A DNA stretch of 11,285 nt from JAZRUF01 sp045636205 (GCA_045636205.1 JAZTXE010000020.1:1-11285), one strand, 5' to 3'. Positions 1 through 6,868 are shown, counted from the stretch's first letter. Notes: a model not told the origin generated them from the letters alone. Numbers and translations: made by a program.

Positions 1-128
1 GCTTCGCTGACAGCTCCCTCATCAGAGGGAGCCTATGGGCGGTAGACGTGACGTGAGTGCGGGGGGGGATTTGGTTTTCTATCTCATCAGTCTCGCCCGC
101 GGGCGGGCACACAGGCCCGCCCCTACGA
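1..128. repeat. Composite palindromic intergenic repeat, copy 1 (cut by window edge)
   Basis: The stretch downstream of ylmH holds two hairpins. The first has arms GCTCCCTC at 13-20 and GAGGGAGC at 25-32 around an ATCA loop. The second has arms GGGCGGGC at 101-108 and GCCCGCCC at 115-122 around a 6-nt loop, followed by CTAC. Positions 1 to about 90 align with 2948 to about 3036 with few differences, including the intervening non-palindromic sequence, so both are copies of one composite element. No coding potential is seen. The second hairpin might also end the ylmH transcript, but no T-run follows it on the minus strand. Function unknown. Confidence 0.8.
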
Positions 129-134
129 TTGTTT

Positions 135-890
135 TTATTTAGTGTTTGTATACGCGTGGATTTCGATGAATATGCGGTCTTTTTTGCTCGTGCCGCCGAC
201 TGAGAAAAGCCGTGCTCTGCCGAAGCCGCGCATGGAGAGCAGTGTGCCCTCGGAAACTTCTGCAGACGGGCATAGTTCTTCCAGGTGGTTTACCGAAAGC
301 CGACCTTCGCGGATAAGCCGTGCGGCCTCCGAGCGGGAGACGGAAAAGGCGAGGGCTGCGACTGCGTCAACCCGAAGTGATGCGACGGTGCCGCTCTTCT
401 TTTTAAACTCGGGCGTGGGTACGACTATCTCATCGAGCGAAATCTCGGAGATGCTTACACCCGCTTTGCCGACTTTTATGAGATTATCCATTATAAAGCG
501 TTTAACCTGAGGAGTGCAGATTATATCCGCGTGGTTTTCTAAAACCAGTATATCTCCGAGCGTTTCGCGCTTTATGCCAAGCCCCATGAGTGAGCCGAGC
601 CAGTCGCGGTGGGAGAGTGAGCCGAAGCGGTACTCGGCGCGAAGCACGGTTATATACTCATCGAGCGGGAGATATTCCGCGTCCAGGTAATCGGGCAGGA
701 ATATAAGGCGGCAGCGCTCAGCGCCGTCAAACCCGCCTGCGGCGATGTAGCCGTCATCTTTTTTGAGTTTTAAAAACACCTCAACCGCTTTAACCTCGGC
801 GGGTGAGAGAAAGCTTGTTGCGCACGGCTGATTTATGCGCCGAGCGCGCAGGTACAAGTCCTGCGCGCGTCGTAGAAGTTCATTTTCCAT
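135..890 (-). CDS. ylmH: YlmH-family S4-domain RNA-binding protein
   Basis: A 251-residue protein with the YlmH layout: an N-terminal region of about 75 residues, a central RRM-like region, and a C-terminal S4 RNA-binding domain (about residues 168-235) recognisable by LRVDAVAALAFSVSRSEAARLI. In Bacillota, YlmH homologues bind ribosomal or tRNA-like RNA, and some act in ribosome-associated quality control (RqcP2); that role is known for the family, not shown here. Length is normal. The ATG at 888-890 lies 5 nt after the kinase stop, and its GAGGG ribosome binding site lies inside the end of the kinase gene, so it is the last gene of the rluB operon. YlmH usually sits in the ylm/divIVA cluster, so this location is somewhat unusual. 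Confidence 0.88.
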   Translation of the reverse strand: MENELLRRAQDLYLRARRINQPCATSFLSPAEVKAVEVFLKLKKDDGYIAAGGFDGAERCRLIFLPDYLDAEYLPLDEYITVLRAEYRFGSLSHRDWLGSLMGLGIKRETLGDILVLENHADIICTPQVKRFIMDNLIKVGKAGVSISEISLDEIVVPTPEFKKKSGTVASLRVDAVAALAFSVSRSEAARLIREGRLSVNHLEELCPSAEVSEGTLLSMRGFGRARLFSVGGTSKKDRIFIEIHAYTNTK

Positions 891-895
891 TTTAA

Positions 896-1981
896 TTATT
901 TACCCTCAATCACTCGGTTTACGATGGAGCAGAGTGAGTCATACTGCGCGGTGATGCTTTTTGCCAGATGCAAAAGACAGCGTGCACGCGTCAGGTTATG
1001 CCCCTCGTAGGAGGTTTTAAAATACTTATCGCCGGTGATATAATCATCCAAAAAGCGCGAGGCGAGCTCGATTGTTATAGCGAAGGTGGAGTGGGTACAG
1101 CTTGCAAGCTCCTCATCCGTCCAACCGTCACGCACCTTGGAGATAAAGCCCTGCGCGAAGGCTTCGTATTTCTTCGCGTCAAACCATACGCGGGAAAGGT
1201 CGGGCTCATCCTCAAGCGAGGAGTTGCAGATAAAGCGCGCCGCGTCACCAAAGTCATACATCGCCATGCCGGGCATGACCGTGTCAAGGTCTATGACCAC
1301 CAGCGGCTCGTGGGTTACTTTATCAAAGAGTACGTTATTTACCTTGGTGTCATTATGCGTTGCGCGAATCGGGAACTCGCCCGCCTTATAGCGCTCGCTT
1401 AACTGCCATGCAAATTCCTTTACCGAGTCAATATACTCAAGCTCCTCACGCACCCCGGCTACGCGACCGAGCGGGTCTTCCTGCGCATCCTTAAAGAGCG
1501 TCTCAAGCCTTTTTTTCGTGTCATGAAAATCGGGTATGGTCTCAAACAGGAGCGATGCGTCAAAATCCGAGAGCTGGAGCTGGAAATCGCCGAACGCCTC
1601 GCCGCCTGCGCGGATAATATCCATATCCTTATAAGTATTATATGTAACCGAATCAACATAATTCATCACGCGCCAGAAGCTCTTATCGCTGAAGACGTAA
1701 TTCTCACCGTCATGCGTGTGATGGAAGTGAAGGGATATGCGTCCCGGGCACTTTGCGCGGATGTGAGACGTGATGAGGTCTATGTTTTTCATTATCTGCA
1801 CCGGGTTTTTGAAAACGTACGTGTTTATCTTCTGGAAAATATACGATTTCGGTGCGCCGTCGGGCAGAATGTAGTTTACTTTGTAGGTGGAGTTAATGTG
1901 GCCGTTGTTGATGATTTCGTAGGAGTCCACCCGTCCGGGCAGACGGAACTTTTGCCCTATGATGCTCAGCTCTTCCAACAT
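896..1981 (-). CDS. nahK: NahK-like N-acetylhexosamine 1-kinase (APH-fold sugar kinase)
   Basis: A 361-residue cytosolic kinase of the aminoglycoside-phosphotransferase fold. It shows the catalytic loop HNDTKVNN (residues 209-216, catalytic base D211) and the metal-binding DLDTVMPG (231-238). The N-terminal VDSYEIINNGHINSTY, the segment FHDTKKR and the C-terminal tail match my recollection of bifidobacterial NahK along the whole chain, and the length is nearly the same (about 359 residues). NahK phosphorylates GlcNAc or GalNAc at C1 with ATP, feeding salvage of mucin or milk-glycan sugars. Substrate here is inferred; another hexosamine or sugar is possible. The ATG at 1979-1981 is preceded by AAGGGG (1991-1996), which overlaps the rluB stop codon, so translation is probably coupled. 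No glycan-degrading genes are adjacent, which weakens the pathway assignment. Confidence 0.82.
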   Translation of the reverse strand: MLEELSIIGQKFRLPGRVDSYEIINNGHINSTYKVNYILPDGAPKSYIFQKINTYVFKNPVQIMKNIDLITSHIRAKCPGRISLHFHHTHDGENYVFSDKSFWRVMNYVDSVTYNTYKDMDIIRAGGEAFGDFQLQLSDFDASLLFETIPDFHDTKKRLETLFKDAQEDPLGRVAGVREELEYIDSVKEFAWQLSERYKAGEFPIRATHNDTKVNNVLFDKVTHEPLVVIDLDTVMPGMAMYDFGDAARFICNSSLEDEPDLSRVWFDAKKYEAFAQGFISKVRDGWTDEELASCTHSTFAITIELASRFLDDYITGDKYFKTSYEGHNLTRARCLLHLAKSITAQYDSLCSIVNRVIEGK

Positions 1982-1994
1982 TTCTTAAATCCCC

Positions 1995-2699
1995 TTAAAT
2001 ATTTTTTAGGTATTCTATTTCAGCTTCGGTAAGGTATCTCCAGCGCCCGCCCGGGAGCTTGCCCAGATCGAGCTTGCCGATGGCGACGCGTTTTAAGCGG
2101 CGAACCTCGAGCCCTGACTCCTCGCACATGCGGCGGATCTGGCGGTTGCGCCCCTCGAAGATTACAAAGCTTAAAAGCCCGCCCAAAGCGTCCTCCTGCA
2201 GCACGGTTATCTGCGCGGGAGCGGTTTCGCGACCGTCGAGCACAAACGGAAGCCTCAGACGCGTAAGCGCCGAGTCCACATCCCCGCGGACCTTAACAAT
2301 GTACTGCTTGCCCACCGAGTGTGACGGATGCGTAAGGCGGTTTGTAAGCTCACCGTCATTTGTAAGAATCAAAAGACCTTCCGAGTTGCAGTCGAGCCTG
2401 CCGACCGGGTAGACGCGCTCATCTATATCAATAAGGTCCAATACCGTGCGGCGGTCCTTTTCGTCCTTTACCGTGGTTATATACCCGCGCGGCTTGTTTA
2501 GCATAAGATAGACATTTTGGCTCTTTTTTGAAATCGGGCGACCGTCAAGCGCGATTTCGTCACGCGTCTCATCCGCTTTATCGCCCAGATGCGCGGTGAC
2601 ACCGTTTACGGTTACGCGGCCGTCCTCAATAAGCTTTTCCGCCGCACGGCGCGAGCAAACCCCGCGCGCGGCAAGTATTTTCTGCAATCGTTCAGTCAT
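1995..2699 (-). CDS. rluB: 23S rRNA pseudouridine synthase, RluB/RsuA family
   Basis: A 234-residue enzyme with an N-terminal S4 domain (residues 2 to about 49, starting TERLQKILAARGVCSRRAAE) and the RsuA/RluB/RluE/RluF catalytic domain. LNKPRG is at 67-72 and the signature GRLDCNSEG at 100-108, with catalytic D103. The family converts uridine to pseudouridine in rRNA; the Bacillus subtilis homologue RluB acts on 23S rRNA, and the length fits. The exact target base is inferred. The ATG at 2697-2699 has GGAG at 2708-2711 (8-nt spacing) and a promoter at 2732-2760, so this is the first gene of the three-gene operon. Two of its three genes encode S4 RNA-binding proteins. Confidence 0.9.
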   Translation of the reverse strand: MTERLQKILAARGVCSRRAAEKLIEDGRVTVNGVTAHLGDKADETRDEIALDGRPISKKSQNVYLMLNKPRGYITTVKDEKDRRTVLDLIDIDERVYPVGRLDCNSEGLLILTNDGELTNRLTHPSHSVGKQYIVKVRGDVDSALTRLRLPFVLDGRETAPAQITVLQEDALGGLLSFVIFEGRNRQIRRMCEESGLEVRRLKRVAIGKLDLGKLPGGRWRYLTEAEIEYLKNI

Positions 2700-2731
2700 G
2701 CTTTTTTCTCCAATTATACATTATCCTATAT

Positions 2732-2760
2732 ATTCTAACAGATTTTTATTTCTTTTACAA
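2732..2760 (-). promoter_or_regulatory. Sigma-70-type promoter of the rluB operon
   Basis: Read on the minus strand, TTGTAA (2755-2760) and TAGAAT (2732-2737) are separated by exactly 17 nt in AT-rich DNA. Each box matches the consensus at most positions. Transcription would start about 25 nt upstream of the rluB ATG. Confidence 0.65.
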
Positions 2761-2820
2761 GACATTGAGGAAAAACCTATAACTTTATTTTCTGCGGAAT
2801 GAGATTTTTTTGTTAAACAA

Positions 2821-2913
2821 CCCCCTCACCTACAGACAAGGGGAAGCCTATAGAAGAAGCCTTCCCCTTGAGGGGAAGGTGGCAGCCGTCAGGCTGACGG
2901 ATGAGGTGGTGTA
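2821..2913. repeat. Palindromic intergenic repeat, type with CCTTCCCC hairpin, copy 1
   Basis: A strong hairpin with arms CCTTCCCC (2860-2867) and GGGGAAGG (2872-2879) around TTGA is followed by the near-palindrome CCGTCAGGCTGACGG (2886-2900). The 55 bp 2859-2913 recur at 4811-4865 with a single mismatch. The left part (2822-2840) ends in CTACAGACAAG, resembling the tail of the next repeat. Repeats of this look are common between genes in gut Clostridia; no function is assigned. Together with the next copy it fills the 409-nt gap between rluB and terL, in which I see no gene. Confidence 0.8.
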
Positions 2914-2930
2914 TTGCAGGGGATTGTAAA

Positions 2931-3074
2931 AATCTCTCCCTCAGTCAGCTTCGCTGACAGCTCCCTCATCAGAGGGAGCCTATGGGTGGAAGACGTGACG
3001 TGGGTGCGTGGGATTTGGTTTTCTACCTCATCAGTCTCGCTGACGGGAGGGCGCGGAGGCCCTCCCTTACAGAC
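2931..3074. repeat. Composite palindromic intergenic repeat, copy 2
   Basis: Three hairpins occur in order. GTCAGC (2944-2949) pairs with GCTGAC (2953-2958). GCTCCCTC (2960-2967) pairs with GAGGGAGC (2972-2979). GGGAGGGC (3045-3052) pairs with GCCCTCCC (3059-3066), followed by TTACAG. The element aligns with copy 1 at the window start over most of its length. The final hairpin has a different stem sequence from copy 1 but the same arm and loop lengths. It ends about 35 bp downstream of the terL stop codon. Confidence 0.8.
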
Positions 3075-3108
3075 AAGCGCACTTTGCGACGACGACAGGG
3101 CAGGTAAG

Positions 3109-4440
3109 TTAATTTCCGTAATTTAGAAACGACTCGACTTCGGTTTCAAACGAGGGTGTATCCTCGTCGTCGGGCTCCTGCATTATCGCATCGCACATCG
3201 GGCGGCCTGCTACGAAATAGCGCAGCGCGTCGGGTGCGTGCGTAAGCTCATGCGGCTCACGTGCGACGTCGTTTGGGTTTATGCGGTCAATCTGAACCGC
3301 GGGGAGAGTGCGTATCAGGTTGACGCAGTTTTCGAAAATACGCAGGCGCGGTGTGAGCTCGCCGAACTCGTCAAGCTTCGGGCGCAGCCACTCCTTTAAA
3401 TCCATCCAGCCCTGCACGCGGTCGTTTACCGCGTGGATTAAATCCACGCCGCACTCGGCGAATATCTCCGCGGCGGAGCGGCCGGTATCCTGACGGCGGT
3501 TCCACAAATCGGGCGGCGCGATGTACGCGTAGACGTTATCCCCGCCATTTAGCTCGAGCACCGCATGCGCGGCATCGGAGATAATGAGTCCCGACTTATA
3601 CACCTCGCGGTAGACGTAGGCGCGGTCATTCCCGTCCACGGCTATCCAGTATCCCGCGAGCATATCAAGACCGTAGTCCATTGCAAAGTAGCGGCGCCAG
3701 TGCGATGGGATTTCAAAGGGGCGGATGACGTGCTTATCCCTCGACCACTCGGTAAAATACTGGCCCTCGAAGATGTCCCAGTCGCCGTGGAGCAGGGCGC
3801 GGCGGTCGCGCTCGCCGAGGTTCTTAAGACGTTTTATGTAGCTCGGGTCGGAGTCCATCAGGAATTTATTGTCCTGCACCTTTGAGGGCAGGAATATGCG
3901 CGAGCCGGAGGGGGTTTTATGCAGCGTATCGGGCGCGCCCAGGTCGATAAAGCGCGATTTTACCCACGTGTGCCCGACTCCGCCCGGGTTAGTGGAGGAT
4001 TTTATCTGCTTGGGGAAGTCATTTGCGCCGCGCACGCGGGAGATGAGGTAGACATACATCTGCTCGGTAAAGTGTGTCAGCTCGTCAAAACGGAGCACGT
4101 CGTACTCGGCGGATTGGTAGCGGTAGACATCGTTTTCGCTGTCGCAGTAGCCGAAATCTATGATTGAGGAGTTCTCAAATGTCATAAGGTGCGAGGCGCT
4201 GTTGTACTTATAGATGCCCTGCGGGTAGAGCGCGAGGGCGGAGCGGATTATGGATTTGTCAAGCTCGGGGAAGGTGCGGCGCAGGATAAGCTGCTTTGAG
4301 CCCGGGTACTTGAGCGCGAAGAGCAGCGCATCGACTATCTGACCGTAGCTCTTGCCGCCACCCGCCGCGCCGCCGAACAGGACCTCGTCGGCTGTCGCAT
4401 CCACGAATGCTTTCTGGCGTTGGGTGAGTAGTATTTCCAA
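3109..4440 (-). CDS. terL: Phage terminase large subunit (TerL)
   Basis: A 443-residue DNA-packaging motor with both domains intact. The ATPase has Walker A GGAAGGGKS (residues 23-31), Walker B VLRFDE (D119, E120) and coupling motif SSTNPGG (148-154). The RNase H-like nuclease has FAMDYGLD (D255) and APDALRYF (D404) as likely metal ligands. In tailed phages TerL cuts concatemers and drives DNA into proheads at the portal. The start codon is TTG at 4438-4440, one nucleotide after the terS stop, with AAAGGTGG upstream inside terS; I see no better start. Length is normal, so the gene is not truncated. The portal gene that normally follows is missing: downstream there is only a palindromic repeat and the host rluB operon. 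Confidence 0.9.
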   Translation of the reverse strand: MEILLTQRQKAFVDATADEVLFGGAAGGGKSYGQIVDALLFALKYPGSKQLILRRTFPELDKSIIRSALALYPQGIYKYNSASHLMTFENSSIIDFGYCDSENDVYRYQSAEYDVLRFDELTHFTEQMYVYLISRVRGANDFPKQIKSSTNPGGVGHTWVKSRFIDLGAPDTLHKTPSGSRIFLPSKVQDNKFLMDSDPSYIKRLKNLGERDRRALLHGDWDIFEGQYFTEWSRDKHVIRPFEIPSHWRRYFAMDYGLDMLAGYWIAVDGNDRAYVYREVYKSGLIISDAAHAVLELNGGDNVYAYIAPPDLWNRRQDTGRSAAEIFAECGVDLIHAVNDRVQGWMDLKEWLRPKLDEFGELTPRLRIFENCVNLIRTLPAVQIDRINPNDVAREPHELTHAPDALRYFVAGRPMCDAIMQEPDDEDTPSFETEVESFLNYGN

Positions 4441-4441
4441 A

Positions 4442-4765
4442 TTATTCCACCACCTTTATGCGTATTTCGTGCGTGCGGTCAGAGGAATTATCGGCTGCGG
4501 CCTTTGTACCCGGTTTTTCGCCTATCGTATCGCGGATAAATTCGCAGGCTTTTATGTTCCCATCCGCCGCCTGACGTATCAGGGTGCGGGCGATGGTTTC
4601 GTTTGCGGTGGTCTGAGGTGTAGGCTCTGAGAGTGCGTCGGATGAGTCGCGGCTTAAAAGCTCAAGGAGCGTTTCGCGCATGCCGCGACGCGCTTTTTTT
4701 GCGCGTGCGCTTGCACGGCCGCCCATGCGCCCGAGCTCGCGGGCGCGGTCTGTATCTAATTTCAT
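4442..4765 (-). CDS. Terminase small-subunit-like protein
   Basis: A 107-residue basic protein beginning with a Gly/Ala/Arg-rich stretch (RELGRMGGRASARAKKARRG, residues 10-29), followed by a helical region with TIARTLIRQAADGNIKACEF and the motif IRDTIGEKPG. Proteins of this type sit directly upstream of terL in many gut Firmicutes phages and probably recognise the packaging site. That role is inferred from position and general resemblance, as I cannot name a firm domain. The ATG at 4763-4765 has AGGAG at 4776-4780 (10-nt spacing). The stop lies 1 nt before the terL start, indicating tight co-translation. A host-type palindromic repeat sits just upstream (4806-4866). Confidence 0.72.
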   Translation of the reverse strand: MKLDTDRARELGRMGGRASARAKKARRGMRETLLELLSRDSSDALSEPTPQTTANETIARTLIRQAADGNIKACEFIRDTIGEKPGTKAAADNSSDRTHEIRIKVVE

Positions 4766-4805
4766 AGGTTTTATTCTCCTTTCTTTTGTTCACTTGAGAC
4801 CCGCC

Positions 4806-4866
4806 TGCGTGCCTTCCCCTTGAGGGGAAGGTGGCAGCCGTCAGGTTGACGGATGAGGTGGTGTAG
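4806..4866. repeat. Palindromic intergenic repeat with CCTTCCCC hairpin, copy 2 (inside the phage module)
   Basis: Hairpin arms CCTTCCCC (4812-4819) and GGGGAAGG (4824-4831) surround TTGA, then comes CCGTCAGGTTGACGG. It differs from 2859-2913 by one base in 55. It lies between the terS ribosome binding site and the rinA-like gene, where the late transcript would run through it. Confidence 0.8.
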
Positions 4867-4897
4867 GGTATCCACATCGTACAGATTCTTAATTAAC

Positions 4898-4926
4898 GGG
4901 CGGATGTAGGCATCCGCCCCTACAAT
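4898..4926. repeat. Short hairpin repeat ending CCCCTACA (inside the phage module)
   Basis: A perfect 9-bp stem, GGGCGGATG (4898-4906) and CATCCGCCC (4911-4919), has a 4-nt loop and is followed by CTACA. It has the same shape and the same CCCCTAC end as the hairpin at 101-124, and the mirrored version (GTAGGGG first) is at 8705-8728. It lies 23 nt downstream of the rinA-like stop codon, so it could also act as a transcript end or mRNA stabiliser, but it lacks a T-run on either strand. Confidence 0.7.
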
Positions 4927-4949
4927 AACATTACAGAACTCCTATCCGG

Positions 4950-5294
4950 TTATTTTAAAAGCGCGTCGAGCGCGCGTTTGTGCAGGCGCATTATCCAGCG
5001 CAGTTCGAGGTCCAGGCATTCGGATATGTCCTTCCAAAGCATCAGGTCTATATATCGCATAGACATTATTTCGCGCATATGCAGGTCCTCGGGTACGCGG
5101 GATATGATTTCCTCGGCTTGTTTTTTTGCCTGACGGCGCGCCGCGCGTGCGAGTTTTAATCGGGTATGTGTTTTGCGGAGGCGGGAGCTTGACACATCCT
5201 CACTCTCCTTTAAATGCCTCAGATGCCCGGACAGCAGCGACACCTCACGGCACGCGTCACCGTAGCGGGCAAGGCGGGTTTTAAAAGTATTCAC
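4950..5294 (-). CDS. Sigma-region-4-like phage regulator (RinA/DUF1492-like)
   Basis: A 114-residue basic, all-helical protein. Residues 36-66 look like a coiled coil rich in Arg, Lys and Ala. Residues 72-112 (MREIMSMRYIDLMLWKDISE and onward) form a helix-turn-helix with the pattern of sigma-70 region 4. Proteins of this type (RinA, ArpU and DUF1492 families) occur just before the terminase genes of Firmicutes phages and switch on late, packaging and structural transcription. The role here is inferred from position and the HTH. The start is GTG at 5292-5294 with AGGAG 9 nt upstream. The 184-nt gap to terS holds two palindromic repeats; I did not find a clear late promoter in it. Confidence 0.7.
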   Translation of the reverse strand: MNTFKTRLARYGDACREVSLLSGHLRHLKESEDVSSSRLRKTHTRLKLARAARRQAKKQAEEIISRVPEDLHMREIMSMRYIDLMLWKDISECLDLELRWIMRLHKRALDALLK

Positions 5295-5329
5295 GGTATT
5301 GTTCTCCTTTCTTTGCTCACGACAGAGTA

Positions 5330-6139
5330 TCAGAGTTCGCGGTTGCCGTACAGGCGGAAGTTGCGGCGGGGTGAGTTACCTAAATCGAAGGTATATCCGC
5401 GGGCACGGAAGAAGATGCGGGAGCCGGTGGCTTCGTCGATGCGGATTACCGCTTCTATATTGCGCTCGGAGGATAGGATGGTGATTTTATCGGGCTGCTG
5501 GTCGCGGCGGTTTATGAGCTCGAAGGTGCGGGAGATGTCCGATGCACTCAGGTCTGAGGCCGAGCGCGCTTTAAAAAGGTCATCTATATACAGGACTTCT
5601 GCATTTGCAAAATCGTCAAATACCGAGTCGTACTCGCCGTCATTTACCAAAGTTTTGAGCCTGCGGATATCTGACGGCCAGACGAAATAGCGCACCTCGC
5701 GCCCTGATTTAAGAAGCTCGGCGCAGATGGCGGTGCAGATATGCGTTTTGCCGCTGCCCGGGTTGCCGCCGACGTAGAACCACGCGCCGTTTGAGTTTTT
5801 TACAAAGCTCTCGGCGACTGACTTAAGCTGCTTTTGCCACGGCTCGACGGCTTTAAAATTATCAAACGTAAGGCGGTCGAGCACGCCCTTTAGCCCGCTT
5901 CGCTCAACTGCACGGAGTGAGGCGCGCGTCTTTAAACAGTGGCACGGAACGCTTACCTCGAAGCCACGCTCATCAAGGCGCGTACTGTAGCCGCGGTTTA
6001 AGCAGTCCGGGCAGTCATACCCCTTTAAGTTGCCGGGGGTTTTATTTGCGCGCTCTATCTTTTGCCGTATAAAGTCCTCAGAGCTTAACCCCTCCGGGTA
6101 TAGTGACAGAATCTTCGCCTCGAAGTTTAGCTTTTCCAT
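5330..6139 (-). CDS. DnaC/IstB-type replicative helicase loader (AAA+ ATPase)
   Basis: A 269-residue AAA+ protein. The N-terminal region carries a four-cysteine zinc-finger-like motif, C43-x2-C46 and C66-x-C68. Walker A GGNPGSGKT is at 124-132 and Walker B VLYIDDLF at 182-189 (D186, D187). These are the features of phage DnaC-like loaders, which place the host DnaB helicase on the phage origin together with an initiator. The first 62 nt of the gene overlap the 3' end of the initiator gene in another frame. The ATG at 6137-6139 has AAAGGA 11 nt upstream, read within the initiator gene, so the two are translationally linked. Length and motifs are complete. IstB of IS21 is the alternative family, but no transposase is present. 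Confidence 0.85.
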   Translation of the reverse strand: MEKLNFEAKILSLYPEGLSSEDFIRQKIERANKTPGNLKGYDCPDCLNRGYSTRLDERGFEVSVPCHCLKTRASLRAVERSGLKGVLDRLTFDNFKAVEPWQKQLKSVAESFVKNSNGAWFYVGGNPGSGKTHICTAICAELLKSGREVRYFVWPSDIRRLKTLVNDGEYDSVFDDFANAEVLYIDDLFKARSASDLSASDISRTFELINRRDQQPDKITILSSERNIEAVIRIDEATGSRIFFRARGYTFDLGNSPRRNFRLYGNREL

Positions 6140-6485
6140 TCTGAGAACCGTCCTTTCTTTGGTTTAGTTTAGTTTCGTTTAGTTTAGTTTTATTATATAT
6201 AAGGTGTGAGTCGGGATTTGTATCAGGATTTGTCACCAGCTTGTATCTCTTTTTGTCAACTGATATGTAACCTGACTGTTGCAATTTTTGTAAACTCTTG
6301 TATACTGATTGGCGCGTTTGACCGGACATTAATACGAGCGTTTCTATCGGGGCGCTGAACCATTCCTGCCAGCCGTTGCGGTTTGATATTTCAATTAGCG
6401 CGTGCCAGAGCGCGATTTGCCCTGCGGATAAATTCTCGGAGAGCTGGCGGTCATAAAAGCGTTTTATTTCGGCTATGTAATTCAT
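6078..6485 (-). CDS. Phage replication initiator/replisome organizer (winged-helix, short)
   Basis: A 135-residue protein starting MNYIAEIKRFYDRQLSENLS with a winged helix-turn-helix at about residues 45-85 (PIETLVLMSGQTRQSVYKSL). This matches the N-terminal domain of phage replisome organizers and DnaD-like initiators encoded just before a dnaC gene. The rest is a low-complexity tail with NPDTNPDS (86-93) and the tandem pentapeptides TKLNE and TKLNQ (100-109). The recognisable DnaD C-terminal domain is absent, so this may be a natural short form or a truncation. The ATG at 6483-6485 overlaps the upstream gene's stop (ATGA). The DNA encoding the tandem peptides is iteron-like, suggesting the origin lies inside this gene. 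Confidence 0.72.
   Translation of the reverse strand: MNYIAEIKRFYDRQLSENLSAGQIALWHALIEISNRNGWQEWFSAPIETLVLMSGQTRQSVYKSLQKLQQSGYISVDKKRYKLVTNPDTNPDSHLIYNKTKLNETKLNQRKDGSQNGKAKLRGEDSVTIPGGVKL
6162..6200. other. Iteron-like tandem repeats with AT-rich flank (candidate replication origin)
   Basis: Two 15-bp units (6162-6176 and 6177-6191), each made of three GTTTA-like pentamers, differ only in the last base. An AT-only run, TATTATATAT (6191-6200), follows. They lie inside the initiator gene and encode TKLNE and TKLNQ. Origins inside initiator genes, built from iterons beside an AT-rich unwinding element, are known in several Firmicutes phages. Origin function is inferred. Confidence 0.5.
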
Positions 6486-6868
6486 CGTGCGGCACTCCTC
6501 TCACAGAGCCAGTCGCCTGAATAGTACCACTCGACAAACCAGGTGGCAAATTCTGCGTCCAAGCTGCGGTCGGGGGTGCGGGTGATGCCGCAGCGCTCCA
6601 TTGCGTAGTCGAGTGCGCACTCTCGTGGGATGTACTTGCCGCTTTCGGATAAAATTCCGATGTACCCCGGCTCTTGGGCGGCGAATAGCTCGCTTGCGGG
6701 GCGGTTAAAGAAGTCGCTTGCGAGGCGGATTTCACTTCCTGTGAAATCTGACTTGCACTTCGGATGCTGCTTGCAGCGCAGCTTGCGGGGCGAAATTTTG
6801 AGAGCTTGCGCGAGTGTGCGACGGCTTACACCCTGCGCGTATAGCGACGGATACTTGTAATTTTTCAA
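6482..6868 (-). CDS. Cro-like HTH regulator with an extra C-terminal domain
   Basis: A 128-residue protein, first gene of the leftward unit. Residues 8-62 resemble an XRE/Cro-type helix-turn-helix with a diverged loop (RRTLAQALKISPRKLRCK, then SDFTGSEIRLASDFFNRPA). Residues about 80-122 form a second conserved-looking segment, CALDYAMERCGI and WFVEWYYSGDWL, that I do not recognise as a named domain. The position, opposite the repressor and right behind the operator cluster, suggests a Cro-type or early regulator. The start is TTG at 6866-6868, chosen because a near-perfect AAAGGAGG lies 7 nt upstream; the ATG overlapping that site is in another frame. The stop overlaps the initiator start (ATGA). 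Confidence 0.68.
   Translation of the reverse strand: MKNYKYPSLYAQGVSRRTLAQALKISPRKLRCKQHPKCKSDFTGSEIRLASDFFNRPASELFAAQEPGYIGILSESGKYIPRECALDYAMERCGITRTPDRSLDAEFATWFVEWYYSGDWLCERSAAR

Noticed and set aside
2914..3126. Open frame of 70 codons on the plus strand
   Set aside because: It lies mostly in the palindromic repeat, lacks a ribosome binding site and overlaps the terL end.
4868..4876. GTATCCACA, one mismatch from a DnaA box
   Set aside because: A single near-match beside a dispersed repeat, far from the initiator gene and with no cluster.
5330..6139. IstB of an IS21-type insertion sequence
   Set aside because: No IstA transposase or terminal inverted repeats; the zinc motif and the initiator neighbour fit a phage helicase loader.
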